A stretch of DNA of 64,000 bases from Natronoarchaeum mannanilyticum (GCF_039522665.1 NZ_BAAADV010000004.1:186001-250000); one strand, 5' to 3'; numbered from the stretch's first letter, positions 43,464 to 52,292 are shown. Notes: generated from the sequence alone by a model not told the origin. Numbers and translations: made by a program.

Positions 43464-44381
43464 ATGACGTCGCATCCGCCCGCGAGCGTCGTGCTTCCGA
43501 CCGTCGAGTGGACGCCGGCGTGTCGGGAGGTCGCAGACCAGCTCGATCAGGGGGACGAACTGCTCGTGGTCTGCGACGACGCCGCCGACCCGGTGGCCCG
43601 CCGCGACGCCGACCTTCCCGATCGGACGCGGCTCGTGTTCGCGGGCGAGCCCGAGTCCTGTTCGGGCAAGGCGAACGCCGTCGCCGCCGGGATGGAGGCT
43701 GCCCGGAACGAACGGGTCGTCTGGACCGACGACGACTTTCACCACCCGCCGGACTGGCTCGACCGGTTCCACGAGGACTACGAGCGCCACGGCCCCGTCA
43801 CCGAACTCCCCTTCTTCGTCGGGCGCGACCCGCTCGCGACGCTGCTCGAACCGACCTACGCGCTCGGCGGCACCGCGGGCGTCTACGCCGGCGACAACGC
43901 CTGGGCCGGCGCCGTGATGTTCGAGCGCGACGACCTCGACGAAGAGAGCTTTCTGGCAGATCTCCGGCGCACCGTCAGCGACGACGGACTGCTCGGCGAG
44001 CGACTCGACGTGACGCCGCTGCGTCGAACGCGTCAGGTCGCGGTCGGCGGCACGATCCGCGAGACCCTGGAGCGTCACGTCCGGTTCGTCCAGATCGTCC
44101 GGCATCACGACCCCGTCGGGATGGCCGCGATGGTCGCGGCGGCGACGGTAGCCACGCTCTTTTGTCTTCTCGCCCCGCTGGTCGCGTTCCCGCTGTTAAC
44201 CCTCGCGTACGCGGGGATCTACCTCGCCTTCGGCGTCCGCCGATGGACCGCGCTGCTGGCGTACCCGGCGACGCTGTGCCAGGTGCCGCTGTTCGCCTAC
44301 GCGCTGGCACGCCGCACCTTCGTCTGGGGCGGCCGGCGCTACCGCTGGCGCTCGAAGTTCGACGTGGACGTTCTGGACTGA
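43464..44381 (+). CDS. Glycosyltransferase family 2 (ceramide glucosyltransferase-like)
   Basis: A 305-residue GT-A glycosyltransferase. The N-terminal strand has ASVVLPTVEWTPACREVADQL, GKANAVAAGMEAA marks the nucleotide-sugar region, the DXD-type metal site reads WTDDDF, and the later SDDGLLGERL plus the LRRTRQ stretch match the D-(Q/R)xxRW end of processive-type enzymes. Two or three hydrophobic helices close the protein (about 215-290), so it is membrane-bound, with the active site in the cytoplasm. The donor and acceptor are unknown; a lipid acceptor is plausible. Confidence 0.85.
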   Translation: MTSHPPASVVLPTVEWTPACREVADQLDQGDELLVVCDDAADPVARRDADLPDRTRLVFAGEPESCSGKANAVAAGMEAARNERVVWTDDDFHHPPDWLDRFHEDYERHGPVTELPFFVGRDPLATLLEPTYALGGTAGVYAGDNAWAGAVMFERDDLDEESFLADLRRTVSDDGLLGERLDVTPLRRTRQVAVGGTIRETLERHVRFVQIVRHHDPVGMAAMVAAATVATLFCLLAPLVAFPLLTLAYAGIYLAFGVRRWTALLAYPATLCQVPLFAYALARRTFVWGGRRYRWRSKFDVDVLD

Positions 44382-44406
44382 GGCTCGAAACGGCGATCGC
44401 GGTCTC

Positions 44407-45300
44407 TCAGGGAAGCTCGACGTCGACGTCTTTCTGCAGGCCGGCCGCTTTCACCGTGTTGTACAGCAGCATCGCCCGCGTCATCGGGCCGACGCCGCCG
44501 GGCACCGGCGTGATCGCGCCGGCCTTCTCCTTGGCGCTCTCGAAGTCGACGTCGCCGACCAGCTCGTACCCCTTGTCGGTGTCCGCGTCGACGCGGTTGA
44601 CGCCGACGTCGATCACGGTGGTGCCCTCGGTGAGCATCTCGCCGTCGACGAGCTGCGGGACGCCGCAGGCCGCGACGACGACGTCAGCGTTGCGGGTCTT
44701 GGCGCCCAGATCGTTCGTCCGGGAGTGACAGACCGTCACGGTCGCGTTGCCGAGATCGGTCTTCTGGATCAGCAGGTTCGCCAGCGGCTTCCCGACGATG
44801 TTCGAGCGGCCGACGATCACGACGTCTTTGCCCTCGGGGTCGACGTCGGCGGCTTCGAGCAGCTTCTGGACGCCGTGGGGCGTGCAGGGCTTGTAGCGGG
44901 CGTGACCGGCGACGAGCTTGCCGACGTTCTCGGGGTGGAACCCGTCGACGTCCTTGACGGGGTCGATCCGGTTGAGCACCTCGCGCTCGTCGACGTGGTC
45001 GGGCACCGGCATCTGGACGAGGATACCGTGAACCTCGGGGTCCTCGTTGAGTTCGTCGATCGTGTCGTACAGCTCCTCTGCGGGCGCCTCGGGGTCGATC
45101 TCGACGTGGATGCCGTCGATGCCGACCTCCTCGCAGTCGCGCTGTTTCATCGACACGTACGTCTCGCTGGCGGGATCCTCGCTCATCAGCACCGTCGCCA
45201 GGCCCGGCTCGACGCCGGCGTCGCCCAGCGCGTCGATGCTCTCCGAGAGGTCCGACCGGATCTCGTCGGCCACCGCGTTGCCGTCGATCACGTGCGTCAT
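44407..45300 (-). CDS. folD: Bifunctional methylenetetrahydrofolate dehydrogenase/cyclohydrolase
   Basis: A 297-residue FolD that interconverts methylene-, methenyl- and formyl-tetrahydrofolate using NADP. The catalytic region YVSMKQRDCEEVGID holds the lysine, VQMPVPDHVDEREVLNRIDP is the substrate loop, and the Rossmann motif VIVGRSNIVGKPLANLL binds NADP. It is the one-carbon partner of SHMT (29854-31110). Its ATG at 45300 is separated from nhaC by a 200-base divergent region with an alternating purine-pyrimidine tract. Confidence 0.95.
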   Translation of the reverse strand: MTHVIDGNAVADEIRSDLSESIDALGDAGVEPGLATVLMSEDPASETYVSMKQRDCEEVGIDGIHVEIDPEAPAEELYDTIDELNEDPEVHGILVQMPVPDHVDEREVLNRIDPVKDVDGFHPENVGKLVAGHARYKPCTPHGVQKLLEAADVDPEGKDVVIVGRSNIVGKPLANLLIQKTDLGNATVTVCHSRTNDLGAKTRNADVVVAACGVPQLVDGEMLTEGTTVIDVGVNRVDADTDKGYELVGDVDFESAKEKAGAITPVPGGVGPMTRAMLLYNTVKAAGLQKDVDVELP

Positions 45301-45370
45301 TACGTAGACGACCGGCCGCGACGCTCTTGAATCCTCGGGTTCGTGCCTAGATCGGCGCCGATTCGAGTGA

Positions 45371-45475
45371 GTGTATGCATATGTGTGTATATATAGTGCG
45401 ACGGGGAGAGCGCGGGCGCCGCGACAGCGACGAACGTGTCGATTTGTGTGGTATTACCACTCATTCTTATGTAGA
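45371..45475. promoter_or_regulatory. folD/nhaC divergent control region
   Basis: Bases 45371-45395 are a 25-base strictly alternating purine-pyrimidine run (GTGTATGCATATGTGTGTAT and on), whose AT core doubles as a likely folD TATA element. A perfect palindrome GTGGTATTACCAC (45448-45460, one central base) sits just before a TATA-like TTCTTATG (45465-45472), about 30 bases upstream of the nhaC ATG at 45501. It is placed to control nhaC by binding a dimeric regulator. Confidence 0.5.
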
Positions 45476-45500
45476 AGTGCGCTGACGTTCGGGACGAACT

Positions 45501-47066
45501 ATGGGCACGGACGGACCACCGGACAGGGACGTATCGAGCGAGTTCGTCACGGCGGGCGAAGACGAAGCACCCCGGATCGAGTTCTACGGCGGTCGGGGGA
45601 TGAGCGCGCTCCCGATCCTGTTTTTCATCGTCTGGGCGGTCGCCCAGACCGCGCTGTGGCGCATCTCCGACACCAGCGGCCTGGTCGCGGGGATGCTGAT
45701 CGGCCTGATCGTCGGGATGTTCTTCGTGAAGGGCTCGTGGACGGGGTACGCCAACACTCTGTTCGAGGGGATGACCCAGCCCGTCGCGGTCACCGCGATC
45801 GTGGCGTGGCTCTGGGCCGGCATGTTCGCCGACACGCTGCAGGCCGGCGGGTTCGTCGGCGGCCTCGTCTGGCTGGCCGACGCGCTCGGCATCGGCGCGA
45901 CGCTGTTCCCCGCGCTCACGTTCCTGCTGGCGGCGGTGCTGGCGACCGGCATCGGCACCGGCTACGGGACGACCGTCGCGTTCGTCGCGCTGTTCTTCCC
46001 GGCGGGCGTGCTGCTGGGCGCCAACCCCGTCTTGCTGTTCGGCGCGATCCTCTCGGGGGCGGTGTTCGGCGACAACCTCGCGCCGGTCAGCGACACGACG
46101 ATCGTCAGCGCGGTGACCCAGGACTCGGACATCGGCGGCGTCGTCGCCTCGCGATTCAAGTACGTGATCGTCGCCGCGGCGATCGCGTTCCCGGCGTACG
46201 TGATCGTCAGCGGCACCATGTCGGGGCTGGACATCGCCGGCGGCGCTCAGGATCTCCTCGTCGCGGAGAGCGAACCGGCCGGGCTCGTCCACCTGCTCTC
46301 GATGGGGATGGTGATCGGGACGGCCGTCAGCGGGCGTCACATCGTCGAGGCGATCTCCTGGGGGCTCGTCACCGCGGTCGTTCTCAACCTCCTGCTCGGG
46401 CTGGCGCCGGTCAGCGACATGCTCGTGTTCACCGCGCCGGCAGGCGCTCCGGCCTCCGAGCAACTGTCCTTCCTGCCGTTTCTGGAGGTGACGACGGACG
46501 CGAGCGCGGTCGGCGTCGGCGGCAGCATCTACTCCGGCGCGGCGGGCTTCTTCGCGCTGTCGATCCTCGTCTTGCTGATCATCGCGGCCGCCCAGATCAT
46601 GATCCGCGGCGGGGCGTTCCAGGCGATCCTCGACTGGTCGCTCGCGAACCTCGCGACGAACGTCCGCAACGCCGAGCTGACGATGGTCGGCTCGGCGGCG
46701 CTGATCAACGCCATCATCACGATCAACACCGCCGCCGAGATCGCGATCGGGCCGTTCATCTCGAAGGTCGGCGAGCGGTTCAACCTCAACGGGTACCGCC
46801 GCGCGAACATCCTCGACGCCCAGACCGCGGCGCTGGGCTACATCTTCCCGTGGTCCGGCGGCGTACTCGTCGGGTTCACGGAGATGCAGACCTTGCCCGA
46901 GCAGTACGACTGGTTCGAGGCGAGCATGGTCGTCAACCCGGTCGAGGTCGTCCCGTTCGTGTTCCAGGGCTGGCTGCTCGTCGCGGTGTTCGTCGTCGCG
47001 GCGCTGACCGGCTTCGGGCGGGAGTACACCATCGACCGGCAGTCCGAGGAGGTGGCCCGCGTATGA
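45501..47066 (+). CDS. nhaC: NhaC-family Na+/H+ antiporter
   Basis: A 521-residue antiporter with about 11-12 membrane segments. The family's conserved block LSGAVFGDNLAPVSDTTIVSA (given as FGDNLAPVSDTTIVSA) is intact, with GTGYGTTVAFVALFFPAGV and ITINTAAEIAIGPFISKVG as further markers. It exchanges sodium for protons, useful in a high-salt cell for pH and Na+ control. It overlaps the next gene by ATGA (47063-47066), so the two are translationally coupled. A palindrome and TATA box lie upstream. Confidence 0.92.
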   Translation: MGTDGPPDRDVSSEFVTAGEDEAPRIEFYGGRGMSALPILFFIVWAVAQTALWRISDTSGLVAGMLIGLIVGMFFVKGSWTGYANTLFEGMTQPVAVTAIVAWLWAGMFADTLQAGGFVGGLVWLADALGIGATLFPALTFLLAAVLATGIGTGYGTTVAFVALFFPAGVLLGANPVLLFGAILSGAVFGDNLAPVSDTTIVSAVTQDSDIGGVVASRFKYVIVAAAIAFPAYVIVSGTMSGLDIAGGAQDLLVAESEPAGLVHLLSMGMVIGTAVSGRHIVEAISWGLVTAVVLNLLLGLAPVSDMLVFTAPAGAPASEQLSFLPFLEVTTDASAVGVGGSIYSGAAGFFALSILVLLIIAAAQIMIRGGAFQAILDWSLANLATNVRNAELTMVGSAALINAIITINTAAEIAIGPFISKVGERFNLNGYRRANILDAQTAALGYIFPWSGGVLVGFTEMQTLPEQYDWFEASMVVNPVEVVPFVFQGWLLVAVFVVAALTGFGREYTIDRQSEEVARV

Positions 47067-47341
47067 GCTTCCTCGAGAAGTACACGAAGGGCTGGTCGTT
47101 CCGCACCACCCGACCGTCGCTGGAGCCCGGCAGCACGGTCGACGTGTTCCTCGCCGAGTACGACGCCGGCGAGGAGGCGGGCCTCGCGTTTGTCGGCGAC
47201 ACGAAACTGTACGTCGAGGGCGCGGCGCCCGAACACGTCGAACAGCAGGTCCGCGTCGAGGTCGCCGAGTTCGACTCCAACGGCGGCGTCGGGCGCGGCG
47301 AGTTCGTCGAGGTCGTCGGCGACAGCTCGTACGCCGGCTGA
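47063..47341 (+). CDS. Small TRAM/OB-like domain protein
   Basis: A 92-residue protein with a run of beta strands: STVDVFLAEYDAGEEAGLAF, VGDTKLYVEGAAPEHVEQQV and RVEVAEFDSNGGVGRGEF. This strand order resembles the TRAM small RNA-binding beta barrel, common in haloarchaea. It starts inside the nhaC stop and so is made with the antiporter. Why an RNA-binding-type module should be coupled to a Na+/H+ antiporter is unclear; the domain call is inference. Confidence 0.55.
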   Translation: MSFLEKYTKGWSFRTTRPSLEPGSTVDVFLAEYDAGEEAGLAFVGDTKLYVEGAAPEHVEQQVRVEVAEFDSNGGVGRGEFVEVVGDSSYAG

Positions 47342-47348
47342 GAGCCTG

Positions 47349-47783
47349 TCAGCGTCTCTTTTCGATTCGCTCGCGTAGCAGCGTCCGGTGGCAGCGCTTC
47401 TCGTCGGTGTTCTCGTAACACACCAGCGCGACGTCCTTGCCGCCCCGTAACCGCTCGATCAACCCCTCGATCGCGCTCGACGCCGCGTCCGAATCGTCGA
47501 GGTGCTCGCGGTAGCGCCGATCGAAGTCGACGGCGGCCATCGCCTGATTATGTGCCACGGCGTCAGCGACGCCCTCGGATTCGAGCGTCTCCTGTTCGGC
47601 CCGGACGTCCTCCAGCAACCCCGTCGGCGGCGCCAGCGCCGGCCGGTTCTCGTCGACCGCGGCGTGGAACCACGACGTCGGCTCGCGGACGACGCCGACG
47701 AGTGTCGTTTTCTCTGGCAGCTCCGCGAGATCGTGCTGAATCGCGGCGACGTAGGTATCCCGAAGCCGGCCGGTGTCGCTCAC
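47349..47783 (-). CDS. DUF488-family protein
   Basis: A 144-residue protein of the DUF488 family. The conserved cysteine region LVCYENTDEKRCHRTLLRERIEKR near the C-terminus (quoted as LVCYENTDEKRCHRTLL) marks the fold; two cysteines and an HR pair may bind nucleic acid or metal. The family function is not established. It reads leftwards from a promoter in the 47784-47940 gap, convergent with the TRAM-like gene. Confidence 0.8.
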   Translation of the reverse strand: MSDTGRLRDTYVAAIQHDLAELPEKTTLVGVVREPTSWFHAAVDENRPALAPPTGLLEDVRAEQETLESEGVADAVAHNQAMAAVDFDRRYREHLDDSDAASSAIEGLIERLRGGKDVALVCYENTDEKRCHRTLLRERIEKRR

Positions 47784-47823
47784 GGCCGGCCGTTGGTCGG
47801 GATCACACTAAAAGCTGCGCGAC

Positions 47824-47854
47824 GCCGTCGAGGCTGCGCCGCGGCGTCGACGGC
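47824..47854 (-). terminator. Hairpin downstream of rpl12
   Basis: Arms GCCGTCGA (47824-47831) and TCGACGGC (47847-47854) pair perfectly around a 15-base GC-rich loop, and inner GACGCCG/CGGCGTC sequences can pair further. It lies 87 bases after the rpl12 stop (minus strand) and upstream of a likely promoter for the DUF488 gene, so it probably ends the ribosomal-protein transcript. No clear oligo-T run follows. Confidence 0.45.
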
Positions 47855-47940
47855 TGCGTGACGCCGTTGCTCGGCGTGCGACACAGCGGTCGCTGGCGGC
47901 CGTGGCGTCGAAAGAAAGTGTGGGATCTGGGGCGTCGAGT

Positions 47941-48300
47941 TTAACCGAAGAGCTCGCCGAGGCCCTCGCCGCTGGCCTCCTCGTCCTCGTCGTCGTCGCC
48001 GTCGTCCTCGTCGGTCGTGTCGGGGAGCTCCTCGTCGGCCTCCTCGACGTCTTCCTCGTCGTCGCCGCCTTCGGCTGCAGCGCCGCCGGCCGCGCCGCCC
48101 GCTGCGGCGCCGCCCGCGGGGACCGCTGCGGCCTCGTCGACGGCTTCGTCGATGTCGACGTCCTCCAGTGCGGCGACCAGCGCCTTGACGCGGGACTCCT
48201 CCACGTCGACGCCGGCTGCCTCGAGCACGCCGGTCAGGTTGTCTTCGTTGATCTCTTCGCCAGTCTCGTTGAGGATGAGTGCTGCGTAAACGTATTCCAT
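47941..48300 (-). CDS. rpl12: Ribosomal protein L12 (P1)
   Basis: A 119-residue acidic stalk protein. Residues 1-60 form the archaeal P1 helical dimerisation domain ([20 protein letters not shown]), followed by an Ala/Gly-rich hinge and a long Glu/Asp tail, ending GEGLGELFG, the C-terminal motif that contacts translation factors. It sits last in the leftward L1-L10-L12 operon, only 7 bases after L10, and binds L10 as dimers to form the ribosomal stalk. Confidence 0.96.
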   Translation of the reverse strand: MEYVYAALILNETGEEINEDNLTGVLEAAGVDVEESRVKALVAALEDVDIDEAVDEAAAVPAGGAAAGGAAGGAAAEGGDDEEDVEEADEELPDTTDEDDGDDDEDEEASGEGLGELFG

Positions 48301-48307
48301 GGATGAA

Positions 48308-49366
48308 TCACCCGAACATGTTGCCGAGACCCTCGGCAGCGCCGTCGTCGCCGTCGTCGTCGTCGTCTTCGTCTTCCTCGGCGGCGTCGTCGGCGTCGGT
48401 CTCGTCCGCTTCGTCGTCTTGGTCGTCAGTCGATTCTTCGTCGGCGGTCTCCGCGGCGGCCGCAGGCGCTTCGACGTCCTGCAGCTCCTCGGGGAGCGCC
48501 TCCTCGTCGTCGATCTGCGCGGCCAGCGCGCGCACCTGCGCGTCGGCCTTGCTCACGAGATCGTCGGCGAGGTCGGGGCTCTCGATCGATGCCTGGATGC
48601 CGAGGCTCTTGGCCTCGCCGGTCGCCTTCGCGATGAGCGTCGGCGCCGTGGCGGGCGTGGCGTACTCGGCGTTGATCGAGAGGTTCCGCGCGCGAGCGGC
48701 GGCGGTCTGGACGTCCGACCGGTAGGCCTCGACGTCGATGTCGAGATCCTCGGGGTCGAACAGCACGCCCTCGGAGACGACGGCGCGCAGGTCCAGTCCG
48801 ACTTCCTTGGGCTCGATGCCCAGCTCGCTGAGGACGTTCGAGAGGTCCTGTGAGACCTCCTCGCCGGCCGATAGGACCGTGCTGTCCTCGGTTACCTGGA
48901 TCGAACCGTCCTGGATCCGGGCCGACGCGCCGACGCTCTGTAGCTCGCCGACGAACGGACCGGGGTCGACGCCCGTGTCGCCTTCGGGGATGACGATGTC
49001 GTTGGGCGCGACCTCGCCGGCGCCGATGGGCGCGGGCGTCTTGGACGCCTCCAGCTCCTGGTAGAGCGTGAAGGGGTTGGAGTTCGTGCCGATCAGCCCG
49101 ACCTGGCCCTCGACGTGGGTCTTGAGCTCGTCGAGTCCGTCGCCGGCCTCGTCGAGCGCGCGCTCCAGCAGCGTGTTGCGGCTGACGCGCAGCTCGGCGG
49201 TGCCGTGCAGGTCGCGACGCATGTCCTGAAGCTGTCGCGACGGGATGCCGGCGATGTTGACGACGCCGACGCTCTCGTAGCCCTCGAGGATGCCGACGAT
49301 CTCGTCGACCTCCTCGCGCTTCCACTCGGGAAGGTTCTGGGTCTTGCGCTCGGCTTCTGCGCTCAT
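48308..49366 (-). CDS. rpl10: Ribosomal protein L10 (P0)
   Basis: A 352-residue P0 stalk base. The N-terminal rRNA-binding domain (about 1-105) and an insert domain (about 110-190) precede the helical spine for L12 dimers and an acidic tail ending [11 protein letters not shown], matching the L12 tail. Length is typical for archaea. It starts one base after the L1 stop region (49368 versus 49366) and is translationally coupled to both neighbours. Confidence 0.96.
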   Translation of the reverse strand: MSAEAERKTQNLPEWKREEVDEIVGILEGYESVGVVNIAGIPSRQLQDMRRDLHGTAELRVSRNTLLERALDEAGDGLDELKTHVEGQVGLIGTNSNPFTLYQELEASKTPAPIGAGEVAPNDIVIPEGDTGVDPGPFVGELQSVGASARIQDGSIQVTEDSTVLSAGEEVSQDLSNVLSELGIEPKEVGLDLRAVVSEGVLFDPEDLDIDVEAYRSDVQTAAARARNLSINAEYATPATAPTLIAKATGEAKSLGIQASIESPDLADDLVSKADAQVRALAAQIDDEEALPEELQDVEAPAAAAETADEESTDDQDDEADETDADDAAEEDEDDDDDGDDGAAEGLGNMFG

Positions 49367-49367
49367 C

Positions 49368-50006
49368 TCAGGCCACCTCCACTGCCGGGCCCATGGTGGT
49401 CTTGACGTAGACCGAGTCCAGGTTCAGCGGGCCCTTCTCCAGGTCCGCGTGGAGACGGCGGAGGATCACGTCGATGTTGTCGGCGATCTCCTCGGCGCCC
49501 ATGTCCTCGGCGCCGACGCGCGTGTGGAACGTGCGGCGGTCGCCGCTGCGGAGCTGGACGGTGTTTTTCATTCGGTTGACGACTTCGACGACGTCGTCGT
49601 CGGGCGAGAGCGGCTCGGGCATCTTGCCCCGCGGGCCGAGGATCGTACCGAGGTAGCGACCGACGTCCTGCATCATCCCTTCTTCGGCGATGAAGAAGTC
49701 GGTCGCCTCGGCGAGGTCCTTCGCCTCGTCGTCGTCGTCACCGAGATCCGAGAGGTCGTCGCCGCCGATAACCTCGTCGGCGACGTCCTCCGCGCGGATG
49801 GCTGTTTCACCCTCCGCTATTACGACGATCCGCGTCTCCTGTCCGGTACCGGACGGGAGCACGACGGACTCGTCGACGCGATTCGACGGTTCGTTGAGAT
49901 CCAGATCGCGCAGGTTAACCGCGAGGTCGACCGTCTCGCTGAAATTGCGGTCGGGTGCGTCCTCGAGTGCGCGAGAGACTGCTTGCTCTATGTCCTGATC
50001 TGCCAT
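49368..50006 (-). CDS. rpl1: Ribosomal protein L1
   Basis: A 212-residue L1 of the L1 stalk near the E site. Two-domain form with the conserved [13 protein letters not shown] loop and the C-terminal [14 protein letters not shown] strand. In archaea L1 also binds its own mRNA leader and represses translation; the leader here has a matching hairpin. It has an unusually clear Shine-Dalgarno, GGAGGTGAA, 3 bases before ATG, in contrast to most genes of the window. Confidence 0.96.
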   Translation of the reverse strand: MADQDIEQAVSRALEDAPDRNFSETVDLAVNLRDLDLNEPSNRVDESVVLPSGTGQETRIVVIAEGETAIRAEDVADEVIGGDDLSDLGDDDDEAKDLAEATDFFIAEEGMMQDVGRYLGTILGPRGKMPEPLSPDDDVVEVVNRMKNTVQLRSGDRRTFHTRVGAEDMGAEEIADNIDVILRRLHADLEKGPLNLDSVYVKTTMGPAVEVA

Positions 50007-50008
50007 CG

Positions 50009-50100
50009 TTCACCTCCGTAGTACGCAGGAACTGCTCCTACGGGTCAGTGAAACAGGCGATGCCTGTCTCACCGGAGACGAGGTCCATGCGAAACTTAAA
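50009..50100 (-). promoter_or_regulatory. L1 operon leader: promoter, hairpin and Shine-Dalgarno
   Basis: On the minus strand a TATA-like TTTAAGTTTC lies at 50091-50100, putting the transcript start near 50070. At the very 5' end is a strong stem-loop, arms GTGAGACAGGC and GCCTGTTTCAC (50048-50072, one G-U pair), and a Shine-Dalgarno GGAGGTGAA at 50009-50017. The layout matches the L1-binding leader known from other archaea, which copies the 23S rRNA site and mediates autoregulation. Direct binding is inferred. Confidence 0.6.
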
Positions 50101-50206
50101 GCCGTCGTTACGAACCGTCGTGGTCTCGATATACGGATTGACAGCGATGCGCCGTTACTTCAGAGAAACGAAACTTGTTTTAAATAGCTTGGGGGTTCAT
50201 GTATGT

Positions 50207-51550
50207 ATGGAGAGGGTCTTTTCACGCCGGGCGTTTCTTGGGGCCGGAGTTGGATTTGCATCCGTACCGAGGCTCGGGTCGTCTGTCGCCGGGTACTCGC
50301 GAACGTCCTCGGAGCCGCTCGCGCCCGGGATGGCGTGGAGCCGGACAATTTATAACTCGTCGTCGGTCACCGCCGCGACCGCGACCGCGGTCGGCGATGA
50401 ATTCCTGCTCGCGCTCAGCGGCGTTTCTGCCGGCGAGAATCCGAGGATCGCCTGCATCGATTACTCCGGCGACATCAGGTGGGACCGCGAGTACCGGACC
50501 GGCGGCATCGACTTCGACGCCCTTCTCGAACTGAGCGACGGCGGGTACATCGTCGCCGGATCGGTTGTCGTCGGACTCTCACCGGACGGCGAGGTGCGGT
50601 GGCGATATGACGACCTGACGCCCGAAGGCTCGGCGGCCGTCGCGGAGTTAGAAGACGGACGCGCCGTCGTCGCCGACAACGTCTGGACATCGGGCGAGTA
50701 TCGGACGCGTATCATCGCGCTCGATCCGGACGACGGCGCAGTCGAGTGGCGCACCGAGGTCTTGGAGGGGACCGGCAGCGTCGTCGCGTTAGTGCCGTGG
50801 CGAGACCGCGCTCTCGGCGATGTTCCCCGCGGTGGGTTCTACTCGATCGCTCGTCGACACGTTCGCGACTCTGATGAGCACGGCGGACGCGTGCGGGCCT
50901 TCGGCCCCGACGGCGCAGTCGCAGGGGTCGGCGAACTGGACGCCGACCCTCACGATGCGATGCTCTCCGACAGTGGCCATCTGTGGATCGCTCAGAGCAA
51001 CGGTGGCAGCCCGTGGATTCTTGCGCTCGATCGCGTCGGCACGAACGATTCGACATCGAGCGGTTTGGAGTACCCCTGGTACCGATCACTCGACGTTCCG
51101 GTGGACATCGACGCCGTACTGGAGCCGAACGACCACCGCACTCTGGTGGTCGGCGAAACGCGGCGTCCGCACGGCTACGCGACCGAAACGGTCGTCTTCC
51201 AGTTAGGGCCGACGGGAGAGCGACTGCGTTCGTTTTACCCTCGCGGGACCGGAGATACCGTCGAGACGGCCCTCCCGTGGTCCGGCGGCGCCCTCGTGGT
51301 CGGCAGCACGCGCCCCGGCGCCGGAAAGAGTGCCCGAGGATGGGTTGCCGCGATACGCGACGTGGAGACGGAGATCGTCGACCCGCCGCCGGCAACCCGC
51401 CTGTCGTCGAACGAGGAGTCCGATCGAGACGACGGCGAGCGAGCCGGGGCGGACGATGTCTCGGGCGACCGCCTCGACGGACTGGGGGTCACGACCGCGC
51501 TCGCCGGCCTCGGTCTCGGAACGGTGGCGCGGCGGCTCCGCGACGGGTAG
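50207..51550 (+). CDS. Tat-exported beta-propeller-like protein of unknown function
   Basis: A 447-residue protein with an N-terminal twin-arginine signal (FSRRAFLGAGVGF, residues 4-16). The mature part has repeated beta blocks with GEVRWRYDDL, GAVEWRTEVL and IALDPDDG, like PQQ/WD-type beta-propellers, about six to seven blades. A short C-terminal hydrophobic stretch ends TVARRLRDG, reminiscent of a PGF-CTERM anchor but without a PGF. It reads opposite to and between the L11 and L1 genes. Codon use is less GC-extreme than its neighbours, suggesting acquisition. Confidence 0.7.
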   Translation: MERVFSRRAFLGAGVGFASVPRLGSSVAGYSRTSSEPLAPGMAWSRTIYNSSSVTAATATAVGDEFLLALSGVSAGENPRIACIDYSGDIRWDREYRTGGIDFDALLELSDGGYIVAGSVVVGLSPDGEVRWRYDDLTPEGSAAVAELEDGRAVVADNVWTSGEYRTRIIALDPDDGAVEWRTEVLEGTGSVVALVPWRDRALGDVPRGGFYSIARRHVRDSDEHGGRVRAFGPDGAVAGVGELDADPHDAMLSDSGHLWIAQSNGGSPWILALDRVGTNDSTSSGLEYPWYRSLDVPVDIDAVLEPNDHRTLVVGETRRPHGYATETVVFQLGPTGERLRSFYPRGTGDTVETALPWSGGALVVGSTRPGAGKSARGWVAAIRDVETEIVDPPPATRLSSNEESDRDDGERAGADDVSGDRLDGLGVTTALAGLGLGTVARRLRDG

Positions 51551-51651
51551 CGATCCGGCACCCACTCTGCTCGTTGCGGGTCCAGATCGACGAAGCGAAT
51601 GCGCGGCTACGCAATAATACGCTGAAAAAGGCGAGAAAACGCCGTTATCGA

Positions 51652-52140
51652 TTACGCTGCGGCTTCGTCCGCGAACCGGTCGTCGTACTCGCCGCCGTCG
51701 AGTCGCTCCTTGAACTCGCGGGGGTTCTCGCCTTCGATGGTGACGCCCAGCGAGGTACAGGTGCCGACGACTTCCTTCGCGGCGTTCTTCAGGTCGTAGG
51801 CGAGCAGGTCGGGGAGCTTCTGCTCGGCGATCTGCTTGACCTGGTCGACCGAGAGGTCCGCGACGAAGTCCTCCTGGGGCTCGCCGCTGCCGGTCTCGAA
51901 GCCGGCCTCGTCCTTGATGAGCTCGGCCGTCGGCGGGACGCCGACTTCGATCTCGAAGGAGCCGTCGTCGTCGTAGTCGACGGTGACGGGCACTTCCGTG
52001 CCGTCGAACGCTTCGGTCTGGTCGTTGATCTCCTGGACGACTGCCTGCACGTCGACGGGCGTCGGGCCCAGCTCGGGGCCGAGCGGCGGGCCAGGGTTGG
52101 CCTGGCCGCCCGGGACGAGCACTTCGATAGTTCCAGCCAT
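51652..52140 (-). CDS. rpl11: Ribosomal protein L11
   Basis: A 162-residue L11 of the GTPase-associated centre. The N-terminal domain starts MAGTIEVLVPGGQANPGPPL, the motif that meets the 23S GTPase region; the C-terminal domain (about 75-140) ends with the conserved CTSLGVTIEGENPREF. L11 is usually next to L1 in haloarchaea; here the Tat-protein gene lies between them on the other strand. Its own promoter (TTAAAAATC, 52162-52170 on the minus strand) suggests a separate transcript. Confidence 0.96.
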   Translation of the reverse strand: MAGTIEVLVPGGQANPGPPLGPELGPTPVDVQAVVQEINDQTEAFDGTEVPVTVDYDDDGSFEIEVGVPPTAELIKDEAGFETGSGEPQEDFVADLSVDQVKQIAEQKLPDLLAYDLKNAAKEVVGTCTSLGVTIEGENPREFKERLDGGEYDDRFADEAAA

Positions 52141-52149
52141 ACTGGATAC

Positions 52150-52174
52150 AATCCTCGCGCGATTTTTAAGGATT
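52150..52174 (-). promoter_or_regulatory. L11 promoter
   Basis: On the minus strand CCTTAAAAATC (52162-52172) is a TATA-like element, 24-30 bases before the rpl11 ATG at 52140, so transcription would begin at or near the start codon. It is overlapped by an inverted repeat with arms AATCCT (52150-52155) and AGGATT (52169-52174), whose role is unclear. Confidence 0.45.
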
Positions 52175-52292
52175 ATCTTTCTGTCCGGGGCGAGTGACGG
52201 CGTGACACGGGGGCGCGGTCGGTCGTTTGTCTTTCCTTGGCGAAATGTTCAGAGAACCAAAGTAATTTGTTGCTCCAAAAGCGTTTTCGCGT

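Noticed and set aside
29854-45300. glyA and folD as a one-carbon cluster
   Set aside because: They share a pathway but are 13 kb apart with many unrelated genes between; no shared control is visible.
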